DNA of 64,000 bases from Burkholderiales bacterium 67-32 (GTDB taxonomy: Bacteria > Pseudomonadota > Gammaproteobacteria > Burkholderiales > Burkholderiaceae_B). Numbering within the stretch: position 1 is the first letter of the stretch; every line of letters begins with the position of its first letter. Positions 10,116 through 20,265 of the stretch are shown here, piece after piece. The translations under genes were made by a program, and so were the position numbers. The notes under the pieces were generated by a model. It searched no databases. It worked only from the letters and a program-made list of their open reading frames with translations, and was not told the origin of the DNA. Where the stretch lies: the NCBI GenBank assembly GCA_001898625.1, contig MKUP01000022.1, positions 186,001-250,000 of the forward strand, given 5' to 3'.

Positions 10116-12834
10116 GATCAAGACGTTGCTGTTGGTGGACGGGTCCAGCTACCTCTATCGCGCATACCACGCCCTGCCGGACCTGCGTAATGCGCAAGGG
10201 GAACCGACCGGGGCGCTGTACGGCGTGCTGAACATGCTGCGCCGCGCACTGAACGATCATAAGGCAGACTATCTCGCCTGCATTTTCGATGCGCCGGGCA
10301 AGACCTTCCGCGACGACCTCTATCCTGAGTACAAGGCTACCCGCGCCAGTATGCCGGAAGACCTGGCGCGCCAGGTCGGGCCCATCGTCGAGGCCATACG
10401 CGCCCAGGGCTGGCCGGTCTTCGCCATCGAGGGGGTCGAGGCCGACGACGTCATCGGCACGCTGGCCCTCCAGGCGGCGGGGCAGGGCATACACAGCGTG
10501 GTGTCGACCGGCGACAAGGACATGGCGCAACTGGTCAACGACCACGTGACGCTGGTCAACACCATGACCTCCGAGACGCTGGATGCCGAAGGCGTGCTGA
10601 AGAAGTTCGGCGTGCCGCCCGAGCGCATCGTGGACTACCTGATGCTGATCGGCGATGCGGTCGACAACGTGCCCGGCGTGGAGAAGGTCGGGCCCAAGAC
10701 CGCAGCCAAATGGCTCGCCCAGTATGGCACGCTGGAAGAACTGGTGGCGCAGGCCGAGACCGTCAAGGGCGTGGCGGGCGCGAACCTGCGCACGGCGATC
10801 CCGAATTTCGAGCTGACGCGTTCCCTGATCACCATCCGCACCGATTGCGACCTGAGCGCCCACATTCCCGGCCTGGATGCGCTCACCCTGCGCGCGGTCG
10901 ATCGCGAGAAGCTCGAGGTCATGTACGAACGCTACGGCTTTCGCACCTGGCTGCGCGAGCTGACGGGCGACGAGTCCCGCATTCCCGAAGGCGATTCGCG
11001 GGTGCAGGCCGACGCCCCGTCCGCGCCGGAAACGGTGAACTACGAAACGGTCAGCGACTGGCCCGCGTTCGACCGCTGGCTGGCCGCGATCCAGGCGGCG
11101 CCGCTGGTCGCCCTGGACACCGAGACCGATTCGCTGGCGGAAATGGACGCCCGGCTGGTGGGCCTGTCCATCGCGGTCAAGCCCGGCGAGGCCTGCTACA
11201 TTCCGCTGACGCACCGGCATCCGGACGCCGGCGAACAATTGCCCAAGGACGAAGTGCTGGCGCGCCTGGCCCCCTGGCTGGAAAACGCCGACGCCCCCAA
11301 GCTGCTGCATAACGCCAAGTACGACACGCACGTCTTCGCCAACGCCGGGCTGGCCCTGCGCGGCGTCGCGCACGACACCATGCTCGAAGCCTATGTGCTG
11401 GAGTCGCATCGCAGCGTGTCATTGGATGACCTGTCGCAGCGCTGGCTGGGCCGCAAGGGCCTGTCCTTCGTCGATGTGTGCGGCAAGGGCGTCAACCAGC
11501 TCTGCTTCGACGAGGTCGCGATCGACGTGGCCACCCAGTACGCCTGCGAGGACGTCGACTATACCCTCCAGTTGCATGCCATTCTGTACCCGCGCATCGA
11601 GGCCGACGCGGGCCTGGCGCGCATCTACGCCATCGAATTGCCCGTGTCGCGCGTGCTGACCGTCATCGAGCGCAACGGCGTGCGCATCGACCCCGAGGAA
11701 CTGGCCCGCCAGAGCCATGCCATCGGCCAGGAACTGCTGGTGCTCGAACAGCGCGCCTACGAATTGGCCGGACAGCCCTTCAACCTGAACTCGCCCAAGC
11801 AACTGGGCGAGATCCTGTTCGGCAAGCTGCAACTGCCGGTGGTCAAGAAGACCGCGGGCGGCGCGCCGTCCACCGACGAGGACGTGCTGAGCAAGCTGGC
11901 CGAGGACTATCCGCTGCCGCAGGCGCTGCTGAGCTACCGCGGCCTGGCCAAGCTCAAATCCACCTACACCGACAAGCTGCCCAAGATGATCAACGCCCGG
12001 ACCCGGCGCGTGCACACCAGCTACGCCCAGGCGGCGGTGGTCACGGGCCGGCTGGCCTCCAGCGATCCCAACCTGCAGAACATCCCGGTACGCACGCCCG
12101 AGGGCAGGCGCGTGCGCGAGGCCTTCGTGGCCGATCCAGGCAACCTGATCATGTCGGCCGACTATTCGCAGATCGAACTGCGCATCATGGCCCACATCTC
12201 CGGCGACGAAAACCTGCTGTCGGCCTTCGCCCGCGGCGAGGACATCCACCGCGCCACGGCGGCCGAGATCTTCGGCGTCCAGCCCGAGGCGGTCAACGCC
12301 GAACAGCGCCGCTACGCCAAGGTCATCAACTTCGGCCTGATCTACGGCATGAGCGCGTTCGGCCTGGCCGGCAACCTCGGCATCACGCGCGACGCGGCCA
12401 AGCACTACATCGACCGCTATTTCGCCCGCTACCCCGGCGTGGCGCGCTACATGGACGACACGCGCGAACAGGCCCGCGAACAAGGCTACGTCGAAACCGT
12501 TTTCGGCCGCCGCCTGTGGCTGCCCGAAATCCGCGGCGGCAGCGGCCCCCGCCGCCAGGCCGCCGAACGCGCCGCCATCAACGCCCCCATGCAGGGCACC
12601 GCCGCCGACCTCATCAAGATGGCCATGGTCGCCGTGCAGGACTGGCTGGATGCCGACCGGCTGGGAGCGCGCCTGGTCATGCAGGTGCACGACGAACTCG
12701 TCCTGGAAGTCCCGCGCGAGGAAAGCGAAATCGTCGCCCGCCGCCTGCCCGAGATGATGTGCAACGTGGCCGAACTGAAGGTGCCGCTGGTGGCCGAGGT
12801 GGGCTCCGGCTACACGTGGGAGCAGGCGCACTGA
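10114..12834 (+). CDS. polA: DNA polymerase I
   Basis: 906-residue repair and Okazaki-fragment polymerase with all three domains. The 5'-3' exonuclease starts at DGSSYLYRAYHALP. The 3'-5' proofreading domain keeps the catalytic DTET motif (ALDTETDSL). The polymerase domain has motif A SADYSQIELR, motif B KVINFGLIYG and motif C VMQVHDELVLE. The ATG at 10114 is the family-standard start (MIKTLLLVDG). It is divergent from the LOG gene with overlapping start codons, and its end nearly abuts a convergent S4-domain gene. Confidence 0.97.
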
Positions 12835-12866
12835 GCCGGTGAAGGGGAGCGGTCCAGGCGCTGCAA

Positions 12867-13082
12867 TCAGCCCTGGACCAGAATCCGCGCCCCTTCCATT
12901 GCCACCACCTGCCCAGCCCGTATCTTGCAGGTCTTGCGCAACTCCACCTTCCCGTCCACCTTCACCACCCCCGCCGCAACCAGCGCCTTCCCCGCTCCCC
13001 CCGAGTCGGCAAGCCCCGTAAGCTTGAGCAAATCGCACAACGGCACAAACTCGCCCGTCAGCGTGAACGTGATCGAAGACAT
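12867..13082 (-). CDS. Small S4-domain RNA-binding protein (YbcJ-like)
   Basis: 71 residues that are essentially one S4 domain: CDLLKLTGLADSGGAGKALVAA with GVVKVDGKVELRKTCKI. Resembles E. coli YbcJ. The ATG of MSSITFTL is chosen over an upstream ATG 54 nt earlier because the domain begins directly after it. It is convergent with polA, 32 bp apart. Confidence 0.85.
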   Translation of the reverse strand: MSSITFTLTGEFVPLCDLLKLTGLADSGGAGKALVAAGVVKVDGKVELRKTCKIRAGQVVAMEGARILVQG

Positions 13083-13201
13083 GACAGTCCTGGGAACATA
13101 AAAAGGCAATCCGCCATTATCCGCCATGCCCGGCACCCGCCGCCCCCGGGAGGTACACTGCGGCTCTACGTTCCACCTACCCGCTCGTCGCGCTCCGACC
13201 C

Positions 13202-14560
13202 ATGAGAACCCGCATCCTCACCGGCATCACCACCTCCGGCACGCCCCACCTGGGCAATTACGTGGGCGCCATCCGCCCCGCCATCCAGGCGAGCCGCAAT
13301 GACGACAACGATGCCTTCTTCTTCATGGCCGACTACCACGCACTCATCAAGTGCGAGGACCCCGTCCGCCTGCAGCGCTCGCGCCTGCAGATCGCCGCGA
13401 CCTGGCTGGCCGCCGGGCTCGACCCCAAGCGCGTCACCTTCTACCGGCAGTCCGACCTGCCCGAGATCCCCCAGCTTTGCTGGCTGCTGACCTGCGTCAC
13501 CGCCAAGGGCCTGATGAACCGGGCCCATGCCTACAAGGCGGCGGTGGACCAGAACGTGGCCGACAACGAGGACCCGGACGCCGGCGTCACGATGGGACTG
13601 TTCTCGTATCCCGTGCTGATGGCGGCCGACATCCTGCTGTTCAACGCCCATCGCGTGCCGGTGGGCCGCGACCAGATCCAGCACATCGAGATGGCGCGCG
13701 ATATCGCCCAGCGGTTCAGCCATCTGTACGGCGGCGGCCGCGAACTGTTCGTGCTGCCCGAGGTGCAGATCGACGAGGCCGTGGCCACGCTGCCGGGCCT
13801 GGACGGACGCAAGATGTCCAAGAGCTACAACAACACCATTCCGCTGTTCGAGGGCGGCGCCAAGCACCTGCGCGACACCATCGGCCGCATCGTGACCGAT
13901 TCGCGCCTGCCGGGCGAGCCCAAGGATCCGGACCATTCGCAGCTCTACACGATCTACCGGGCCTTCGCCGCCGATGGCGAGGCCGCCGCGTTCCGGCGTT
14001 CGCTGGAAGAGGGCATGGGCTGGGGCGACGCCAAGCAGGCGCTGTACGAACGCATCGAGAGCGAAGTCGGCCCGATGCGCGAGCGCTACGACACCCTGAT
14101 GGCCCGTCCCGACGACATCGAGGACATTCTGCTGGAAGGCGCCCGCAAGGCGCGCGCCATTGGCGAGCCGTTCCTGGCCGAGCTGCGGGCCGCCGTGGGG
14201 CTGGATGCCCCGCGTGCCTCGTCCCCGGCGCAGTCGGCGAAGAAGAAGGCCGGCAAGCAAGCCCGTTTCGTCAGCTTCCGCGACGACGACGGCCGCTTCC
14301 GCTTCCGCTTCCTGGCGGCCGACGGCCAGGACCTGCTGTTGTCCGAATCGCATGCCGATGCCCAGGCCGCCGGCGCCGCCATCAAGCGGCTGCGCGCCCT
14401 GGCCGATCCGGTCCAGGCGCTGCGGGCGGAAGGGGAGTCCTACGTGCTGGAACTGGATGGTGCGGTGGTGGCGCGCGGTTCCGGTTTTGCCGATACCGAC
14501 GGCCGCGATGCCGCGCTGGCCAAGCTGGCCGCTGAACTGCGCGCGCTGGCCGCCGAGTAA
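13202..14560 (+). CDS. trpS: Tryptophan--tRNA ligase
   Basis: Class Ic synthetase. HIGH-like motif PHLGN within TSGTPHLGNYVG near residue 18, KMSKS at about residues 203-207 (GRKMSKSYNN). At 452 residues it is longer than the roughly 330-residue E. coli enzyme: after a Lys/Ala/Ser linker (SPAQSAKKKAGKQ) there is an extra domain of about 100 residues ending VLELDGAVVARG. Such extensions are seen in beta-proteobacterial TrpS; their role is not known to me. Confidence 0.95.
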   Translation: MRTRILTGITTSGTPHLGNYVGAIRPAIQASRNDDNDAFFFMADYHALIKCEDPVRLQRSRLQIAATWLAAGLDPKRVTFYRQSDLPEIPQLCWLLTCVTAKGLMNRAHAYKAAVDQNVADNEDPDAGVTMGLFSYPVLMAADILLFNAHRVPVGRDQIQHIEMARDIAQRFSHLYGGGRELFVLPEVQIDEAVATLPGLDGRKMSKSYNNTIPLFEGGAKHLRDTIGRIVTDSRLPGEPKDPDHSQLYTIYRAFAADGEAAAFRRSLEEGMGWGDAKQALYERIESEVGPMRERYDTLMARPDDIEDILLEGARKARAIGEPFLAELRAAVGLDAPRASSPAQSAKKKAGKQARFVSFRDDDGRFRFRFLAADGQDLLLSESHADAQAAGAAIKRLRALADPVQALRAEGESYVLELDGAVVARGSGFADTDGRDAALAKLAAELRALAAE

Positions 14561-14631
14561 GCGGCCGTCTCCGGCAGCAAGGTGCCCGGACGGTTTCCGG
14601 GCGTGGTCGATGTTTGCGAGGGCTCGTTGTC

Positions 14632-15261
14632 GTGGCACAGTTTTTCTCCGTTCATCCTCAGAATCCCCAGATACGCCTGCTCAAGCAGGCGGTCCAGTTG
14701 ATCCGGGCCGGTGGGCTGGTGGCCATACCCACCGATTCCAGCTACGCCCTCGTGGCGCCGCTGGACGACAAGCACGCGGCCGAAGCGCTGCGGCGCCTGC
14801 GCGGTGTGGACGAACGGCATCACCTGACCGTGCTGTGCCGGGACCTGGCCGAGATCGGCCAGTTCGCCCACGTCGACAACCAGCAGTACCGGCTGCTGAA
14901 GGCCGCCACCCCCGGGCCCTGGACCTTCATCCTCGAGGCCACGCGCGAGGTGCCGCGCCGGCTGTCCCATCCGTCGCGCAAGACCATAGGCATACGCGTG
15001 CCGGATCATCCGATCGCGCTCAGCCTGCTGGAGGAAATGGGCGCGCCGCTGCTGTCCAGTACGCTGATTCCCGCCAACGAGGACGAGCCGCTCAACGACG
15101 CCGAACAGATCCGCGAGCGCTACGAGCATGAACTGGCGGCGGTGGTGGACGGCGGCGCCTGCCACCGCGAGCCGACCACCGTGATCGACCTGAGCGGCGC
15201 CGAGCCGGAGGTCGTGCGGCGCGGCCGCGGCGATCCCGCTACCCTGGGCATCACGGGGTAA
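14632..15261 (+). CDS. YciO/YrdC/Sua5-family protein (threonylcarbamoyl-AMP synthase fold)
   Basis: 209 residues of the YrdC double-stranded RNA-binding/nucleotide fold: GGLVAIPTDSSYAL, KAATPGPWTFIL, KTIGIRVPDHPIA, and PTTVIDLSG near the end. The sequence is closer to the YciO branch than to TsaC/Sua5, so a role in tRNA t6A synthesis is uncertain. Start is a GTG (MAQFFSVHP), as the longer TTG start would add an unusual leader. Follows trpS and precedes the site-2 protease on the same strand. Confidence 0.82.
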   Translation: MAQFFSVHPQNPQIRLLKQAVQLIRAGGLVAIPTDSSYALVAPLDDKHAAEALRRLRGVDERHHLTVLCRDLAEIGQFAHVDNQQYRLLKAATPGPWTFILEATREVPRRLSHPSRKTIGIRVPDHPIALSLLEEMGAPLLSSTLIPANEDEPLNDAEQIRERYEHELAAVVDGGACHREPTTVIDLSGAEPEVVRRGRGDPATLGITG

Positions 15262-15325
15262 TTCCCGGTCCGAAAATGCGCGCGGCCGTCTCCGGACGGC
15301 CATGCTCTGCCGCTACAATGCCGCG

Positions 15326-15973
15326 ATGGATTCCATCATTCAGACAATCGCGGTCTATGCCATTCCGTTGATCTTCGCCATCACCCTGCACGAGGCCGCC
15401 CACGGATACGTGGCGCGCATGTTCGGGGACGATACGGCCACGCAGGCCGGACGCGTGACGCTCAATCCGATCAAGCACATCGACCCTGTCGGTACCCTGC
15501 TCGTGCCGGCGGTCATCCTGCTGACCAGCAAGCTGCTGGGCGGGGCGGGCCTGCTGTTCGGCTGGGCCAAGCCGGTGCCTGTCGATTTCGGCCGCCTGCG
15601 CCGGCCCAAGCAGGACATGCTGTGGGTGGCCGCCGCCGGACCCGGCATCAACCTCGTCATGGCCATCATCTGGGCGGTGGGGCTCAAGCTCATGGTCCAG
15701 TCCAGTGTGAACGAAACCTTCTTCGTCGCCATGGCGGTGGCGGGCGTGCAGGTCAACCTGATGCTGATGGCCCTGAACCTCCTGCCCATTCCTCCCCTGG
15801 ACGGTGGCCGCATCGTCTTCAGCCTGCTGCCGCACGACCTGGCCTGGAAATACTCCAAGATCGAACCCTACGGCATGATGATCCTGATCGTGCTGCTGAT
15901 GACCGGCATGCTGGGCTTCCTGGTCCAACCCATGCTGGCCCTGGGCGACGCCATCGTCCGATTGTTTCTGTGA
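15326..15973 (+). CDS. Site-2 protease family membrane metalloprotease (M50)
   Basis: 215-residue intramembrane zinc protease of the M50 class. HEAAH (HExxH) lies in the first membrane segment and the third zinc ligand motif is PIPPLDGGRI in the segment near residue 155. About five to six hydrophobic segments and no PDZ domain, so it is the short Rip-like type rather than RseP. Start ATG MDSIIQTI directly precedes the first helix. Confidence 0.88.
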   Translation: MDSIIQTIAVYAIPLIFAITLHEAAHGYVARMFGDDTATQAGRVTLNPIKHIDPVGTLLVPAVILLTSKLLGGAGLLFGWAKPVPVDFGRLRRPKQDMLWVAAAGPGINLVMAIIWAVGLKLMVQSSVNETFFVAMAVAGVQVNLMLMALNLLPIPPLDGGRIVFSLLPHDLAWKYSKIEPYGMMILIVLLMTGMLGFLVQPMLALGDAIVRLFL

Positions 15974-16045
15974 CCCCCCCTACGCGCTGACGCGCGCCCC
16001 CCGGGGGGCGAAACCGGCGGACCGGCGGAGCCGGATCCGCGGTTT
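15974..16045. repeat. Intergenic palindromic repeat, copy 3 (inverted)
   Basis: Reverse-oriented relative to copies 1 and 2: CCCCCCCTACGCGC, CGCCCCCCGGGGGGCG, then GGACCGGCGGAGCCGGATCC. It begins immediately after the site-2 protease stop and ends about 100 bp before dapA. Confidence 0.8.
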
Positions 16046-16144
16046 CCTGGTAGGGAGCCTGCGAAGCGTGTGGGAGCTTCCGCAGGCGGTATACTCCATT
16101 GATTTCCCATTTCCTCGTCCCGTTTTGGGCCACCCTGGCAGCGT

Positions 16145-17044
16145 ATGGCAACCACATCTCGCACTCCTATTGAAGGCAGCATCGTCGCAATCGTCACTCC
16201 GATGCAGCCAGACGGGAAGCTCGATTTCGAGGCCTTCCGGGCCTTGCTCGACTGGCACCTGGCTGAAGGCACCGATGGCTTCGTGGTGGTGGGCACGACG
16301 GGCGAATCGCCCACCGTGTCGGTGGACGAGCATGTCGAACTGATCCGTTTCGCCGTCCAGCACGTGGCGGGCCGCGCGCCGGTCATCGCCGGTACCGGCG
16401 CCAATTCCACGGCGGAAGCCATCGAGTTGACCGAGGCCGCCAAGAAGGTCGGCGCCGACGCCGGCCTGTCCGTGGTGCCTTACTACAACCGTCCCACGCA
16501 GGAAGGCCTGTACCGCCACTTCAAGACCATCGCCGAGGCGGTCGACCTGCCGATGATCCTGTACAACGTGCCGGGCCGCACCGGCTGCGACATGGCGGGC
16601 GAGACCACGGTGCGCCTGGCGCAGGTGCCCGGCATCGTCGGGCTGAAGGACGCCACGGGCGACATCGGCCGCGGCGCGCTGCTGCTGGGCCAGTTGCCCG
16701 ACCATTTCGCGGTCTACAGCGGCGACGACCCCACCGCGGCGGCGCTGATGCTGCTGGGCGCGCGGGGCAACATCTCCGTCACCGCCAACGTCACGCCGCG
16801 CCTGATGCATGAACTGTGCGTGGCGGCCGTGGCTGGCGATGCCCGACTGGCCGCGAAGATCAACCAGCGCATGGCGCTGCTGAACCGCAACCTGTTCCTC
16901 GAACCCAACCCCATCCCCGTCAAGTGGGCCCTGGCCCAGATGGGACGCATGGCGCTGGGATACCGCCTGCCCATGACCGAACTCGGCGCGCAGCATCATG
17001 CTGCGGTGCGCGAGGCGCTCGGGGCGGCCGGCGTCGAAATCTGA
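16145..17044 (+). CDS. dapA: 4-hydroxy-tetrahydrodipicolinate synthase
   Basis: Condenses pyruvate with aspartate semialdehyde in lysine/diaminopimelate synthesis. 299 residues of the Schiff-base aldolase family: [28 protein letters not shown] with the catalytic Tyr region, [10 protein letters not shown], and the Schiff-base lysine in VGLKDATGD (about residue 168). It lies 84 bp upstream of bamC, the conserved dapA-bamC order. Confidence 0.96.
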   Translation: MATTSRTPIEGSIVAIVTPMQPDGKLDFEAFRALLDWHLAEGTDGFVVVGTTGESPTVSVDEHVELIRFAVQHVAGRAPVIAGTGANSTAEAIELTEAAKKVGADAGLSVVPYYNRPTQEGLYRHFKTIAEAVDLPMILYNVPGRTGCDMAGETTVRLAQVPGIVGLKDATGDIGRGALLLGQLPDHFAVYSGDDPTAAALMLLGARGNISVTANVTPRLMHELCVAAVAGDARLAAKINQRMALLNRNLFLEPNPIPVKWALAQMGRMALGYRLPMTELGAQHHAAVREALGAAGVEI

Positions 17045-17128
17045 ACCCCACACGCCCCCCATGTTTTGCCCCGACATGACCCGCCGGACCCAACATGGGC
17101 CGGCGGTGGCTTCAGGAGTTACCCATCA

Positions 17129-18313
17129 ATGAATGCAGTTCGTATGAATTTGCCGCGCCTGGCGGTCCTGCCGGTGCTGATTTCCCTGTCCGCGCTGTTC
17201 GCGGGCTGCAGCAGCGTCAACCAGTTGCTGGGCAAGGAAGAGTCCGTTGACTACAAGAGCGCATCCAAGCCGCCTTCGGCCAAGCTGGAAGTGCCTCCCG
17301 ACCTGACCCAGCTTCCCACGGACAACCGGTTCCAGGTTCCGTCCCAGACTTCTTCCGGGTCGACGCCGCCGGTGCCCTCGACCACGACCTTCTCCAGCTA
17401 CTCGACGGTTCAGCCTGAAACCAAGCCGGCCGCCAGCAACGTGCTGCCCGAGCGTTCCGACATGCGTGTCGAACGCGACGGCGACCAGCGCTGGCTGGTG
17501 GTGGTCGATCGTTCGCCCGAGCAGCTCTATCCCGTGGTGCGCCAGTTCTGGCAGGACCTGGGCTTCCTGATGCGCGAAGACCTGCCCCAGGCCGGCGTGA
17601 TGGAAACCGACTGGGCCGAGAACCGGGCGAAGATCCCGCAGGACTTCATCCGCAATACCATCGGCAAGGTCTTCGATTCGCTGTGGTCCACCGGCGAACG
17701 CGACATGTTCCGCACTCGTCTCGAGCGCGTGGGCAACAGCACCGAGATCTACATCAGCCATCGCGGAGCCGTCGAAGTACTGACCGGCGCCGAGAAGAGC
17801 CAGACCACCTGGACCACCCGTCCCAACGACCCGGGCCTGGAAGCGGAGATGCTGAGCCGCCTGATGACCCGGCTGGGCTCCGATTTCGACCGGGCCAAGG
17901 CGGCGGTGGCCAATGCCACGCCGGTGACTCCGGGCGCGGCGCCGCAACTGGTGACCGGCTCGGGTGACGCCGGCGCGCTGCAGATCGCCGAACCGTTCGA
18001 TCGTGCGTGGCGCCGTGTGGGCCTGGCCCTGGACCGCGGCGGTTTCACGGTCGAGGACCGCAACCGCGCCGAGGGCGTCTACTACGTGCGCTACGTCGAT
18101 ACCGACGCGGCCAGCACCGACAGCAAGCCGGGCTTCTTCGGCCGCCTGTTCGGCCGTGGCAGCGACAAGCCCGAGACCCGTCCGCAGTACCGCGTGAAAC
18201 TGGTCACGTCCAACGACCGGACCCAGGTCACCGTGCTGAACGCGCAGGGCGCGCCCGAGAACACCGCCACCGGCCGTCGCATCCTGAACGTCCTGTCCAA
18301 CCAGCTGAAGTAA
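17129..18313 (+). CDS. bamC: Outer membrane protein assembly factor BamC
   Basis: 394-residue lipoprotein of the BAM complex that inserts beta-barrel proteins. Signal peptide with lipobox LFAGCSS; the unstructured N-terminal stretch with LEVPPDLTQLPTDNRF that contacts BamD; then two helix-grip domains (about 120-225 and 280-394). The ATG has CAGGAG upstream. Cotranscribed with dapA, as in many proteobacteria. Confidence 0.9.
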   Translation: MNAVRMNLPRLAVLPVLISLSALFAGCSSVNQLLGKEESVDYKSASKPPSAKLEVPPDLTQLPTDNRFQVPSQTSSGSTPPVPSTTTFSSYSTVQPETKPAASNVLPERSDMRVERDGDQRWLVVVDRSPEQLYPVVRQFWQDLGFLMREDLPQAGVMETDWAENRAKIPQDFIRNTIGKVFDSLWSTGERDMFRTRLERVGNSTEIYISHRGAVEVLTGAEKSQTTWTTRPNDPGLEAEMLSRLMTRLGSDFDRAKAAVANATPVTPGAAPQLVTGSGDAGALQIAEPFDRAWRRVGLALDRGGFTVEDRNRAEGVYYVRYVDTDAASTDSKPGFFGRLFGRGSDKPETRPQYRVKLVTSNDRTQVTVLNAQGAPENTATGRRILNVLSNQLK

Positions 18314-18353
18314 TGGCTGGGATTGGCCATGTGTGCCTGCTGATCCAGGGCGC

Positions 18354-18426
18354 AGCGGATCCGGCTTTGCCGGTCCGCCAGCGCCGCCCCCTTGAGGGGG
18401 AGCGGCCGAAGGCCGCCCGGGGGTGG
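18354..18426. repeat. Intergenic repeat, copy 4 (variant)
   Basis: Keeps the left palindrome (GGATCCGGCTTTGCCGGTCC) and a middle one (CGCCCCCTTGAGGGGGAGCG), but the right palindrome is different (CGGCCGAAGGCCGCCCGGG). It separates bamC from the MBL hydrolase gene. Confidence 0.7.
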
Positions 18427-18444
18427 ACTTCCTAGGTGGGCTCC

Positions 18445-19227
18445 ATGCGCTATACGAGTCTTGGCAGCGGCAGCGAGGGCAATGCCCTGGTTGTCGAGGC
18501 CAGGGAAGGGCTGTCGGTGACCCGCGTCATGATCGACTGCGGGTTCGGGCTGAAAGAGGTTGAAAGGCGCCTGCTCAGCCGTGGCATCGAGCCTTCATCC
18601 CTGAACGGCATCCTGGTGACGCACGAGCACGGCGACCACATCGGCGGCGTGTTCCGCCTGGCCCGCCGCCATGGCATCCCCGTGCATCTGACCACCGGCA
18701 CGCGCGCCGCGGTGGCGGCCCGCATCCCCGAAGGCATGACCGCCGTCTGCTGCGACAGCCACACCGCCTTTGCCATAGGCGGTCTGCGCGTGCAGCCGTT
18801 CCCGGTTCCCCACGATGCCCGCGAACCGGTGCAGTACGTGCTGGACGACGGCCAATGGCGGCTAGGCGTGCTGACGGACCTGGGCGAGGGCACGCCGCAC
18901 GTCCACCGGACGCTGTCCGGCTGCGATGCGCTGGTGCTCGAGTGCAATCATTGCCCGGACATGCTGGCGCGCAGCGATTACCCCGTTTCGCTGAAATACC
19001 GGATAGCGGGCCGCTACGGCCATCTTTCCAACGCGGCGGCGGCCGAGATCTTGCGCGTGGTGGACCGGTCGCGCCTGAAATACCTGCACGCGGCCCATCT
19101 CAGCAAGCAGAACAATGTGCCGGAACTGGCGCGGGCGGCGCTCGCGCCGATATTGGGATGGCGACCCGAGGAGATCGGGGTGGCCGATCAGGACACCGGA
19201 TTCGATTGGGTGGCCCTGAACCCATGA
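18445..19227 (+). CDS. MBL-fold metallohydrolase (YycJ/VicX-like)
   Basis: 260-residue metallo-beta-lactamase-fold protein. The zinc motif is THEHGDHIGG; further ligands lie in LGVLTDLGEG and HLSKQNN. The start MRYTSLGSGSEGNALV is typical of the YycJ branch, which groups with DNA-processing and nuclease-like MBL enzymes; the substrate is unknown. ATG at 18445 preferred over the GTG nine bases upstream because AGGTGG is well placed before it. Confidence 0.85.
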   Translation: MRYTSLGSGSEGNALVVEAREGLSVTRVMIDCGFGLKEVERRLLSRGIEPSSLNGILVTHEHGDHIGGVFRLARRHGIPVHLTTGTRAAVAARIPEGMTAVCCDSHTAFAIGGLRVQPFPVPHDAREPVQYVLDDGQWRLGVLTDLGEGTPHVHRTLSGCDALVLECNHCPDMLARSDYPVSLKYRIAGRYGHLSNAAAAEILRVVDRSRLKYLHAAHLSKQNNVPELARAALAPILGWRPEEIGVADQDTGFDWVALNP

Positions 19228-19261
19228 AAAAAGCCCCCGGGTTGTGAACAGGGGCTTTTTT
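19227..19261. terminator. Bidirectional rho-independent terminator
   Basis: AAAAAAGCCCC and GGGGCTTTTTT form 11-bp complementary arms around a 13-nt loop. T-runs on both strands let it end both the MBL-hydrolase transcript and the convergent small-lipoprotein transcript. Confidence 0.93.
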
Positions 19262-19332
19262 CAGCCGCGTTAGCGGCCGTCGATTTGTAGAAACCCGGAG
19301 CCGGCCGATGCCGGCCGGGTTCCACGTTCGAC

Positions 19333-19557
19333 TTACTGCTGCTGGGCGGGAGCCGGGGCGGCAGGGGCCTGGTCGGCAGGAGCGGCGGGCTCGGCGGGGG
19401 CCGGAGCAGCGGGCTCAGCCGGGGCGGGCGCGGGCTCAGCCGGGGTGGTGACGGCCGGAGGAGTCGATTCGGCCGGGGCCGGAGCAGCTTCTTCCTTCTT
19501 GCCGCAAGCCGACAGAGCGATTGCCAGCAGCGAGGCCAGGAGCAGGGTCTTCTTCAT
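19333..19557 (-). CDS. Small Ala/Pro-rich lipoprotein
   Basis: 74 residues: signal peptide KKTLLLASLLAIALSACGK with a lipobox cysteine, then 50 residues that are almost only Ala, Pro and Glu with repeats of the type PAEPAAPAPA and a QQQ end. It looks like a flexible periplasmic spacer anchored in a membrane. No enzymatic domain; function unknown. Confidence 0.75.
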   Translation of the reverse strand: MKKTLLLASLLAIALSACGKKEEAAPAPAESTPPAVTTPAEPAPAPAEPAAPAPAEPAAPADQAPAAPAPAQQQ

Positions 19558-19834
19558 GATCTCTTTTCCTTTGAGGTGTCAGTCGTAATACACAAAACAC
19601 AAACCAGAAATAGCGCTATTTCCCGTTCTTACCCAAACAAGGCTGCTGTGTCTGCCGTTATTCGAGCACAGGCAAATTCTATCAGCGTCTCTAGGTATTT
19701 TCCATGGTGGAGGCTGGAAGTAAGATTTGCGTAAGCAATTTGTGTATCCGATTGGTCAATAATGTGCGCAAGGGTTTCGGTTTGTGGTTTTTGACGTACA
19801 TTTTGGAAGTTTTCCCCGGGGCTTGCCGGGAAAG
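19558..19834. other. Intergenic region, AT-richer than its surroundings
   Basis: About 277 bp between the small lipoprotein and the ArsR gene. It must hold the lipoprotein promoter. I see no convincing ORF or hairpin; a 62-codon ORF here is antisense to the ArsR end and unlike a protein. Confidence 0.5.
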
Positions 19835-20125
19835 TCAGAGCTTCCGGAGCTGGTCGACCAACTGGGCAATGGCTTCTTCATTGCGCTTGTAGAACACCCA
19901 CTGGCCGATGCGCCGGGTCGTGACGAGGCCGGCGCGTTGCAGGGTCGCCAGGTGGGCGGATACGGTCGACTGGGACAGGCCGCAGCGTTCGAACATGCCG
20001 GCGCAGACGCCGACTTCGAGCGGGTGTTCCTGTCCGGCGAAATGGCGTTCCGGCTCCTTGAGCCATTGCAGGATGTCGCGCCGCGCCGGATGCGCCAGCG
20101 CCTTGATCGTGGCGTCGAGGTCCAT
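19835..20125 (-). CDS. ArsR/SmtB-family transcriptional regulator
   Basis: 96-residue winged helix: IKALAHPARRDILQWL, recognition helix QSTVSAHLATLQRAGLV, wing TTRRIGQWVFYKRN. Cysteines occur at VGVCAGMFERCGLS just before the recognition helix, which could sense metal or redox, though the classical ELCVCDL motif is absent. Start ATG chosen to match family length. It is divergent from the sensor kinase, and its promoter carries a palindrome between -35 and -10. Confidence 0.88.
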   Translation of the reverse strand: MDLDATIKALAHPARRDILQWLKEPERHFAGQEHPLEVGVCAGMFERCGLSQSTVSAHLATLQRAGLVTTRRIGQWVFYKRNEEAIAQLVDQLRKL

Positions 20126-20167
20126 GACGAGAAAACGGTATGGGCGAGGAATATCGCCATGGATCGA

Positions 20168-20196
20168 ATTATAGATCGCCCATATCCGATATGCCT
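20168..20196 (-). promoter_or_regulatory. Promoter of the ArsR gene with candidate operator
   Basis: On the minus strand a perfect TATAAT lies about 43 nt upstream of the ArsR ATG, with a poor -35. The inverted repeat CATATCCGATATG (20181-20193) sits in the spacer, where a bound repressor would block RNA polymerase. Autoregulation is inferred. Confidence 0.5.
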
Positions 20197-20265
20197 GTCG
20201 GCACGGCGAGATTCCGGCACGCCCGGACGGGCGTAGCGGGGCGCCTGCAAGTACTATCTGCATCC

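Noticed and set aside
19704-19892. 62-codon plus ORF between the lipoprotein and ArsR genes
   Set aside because: No ribosome binding site, atypical composition, and overlaps the ArsR gene antisense.
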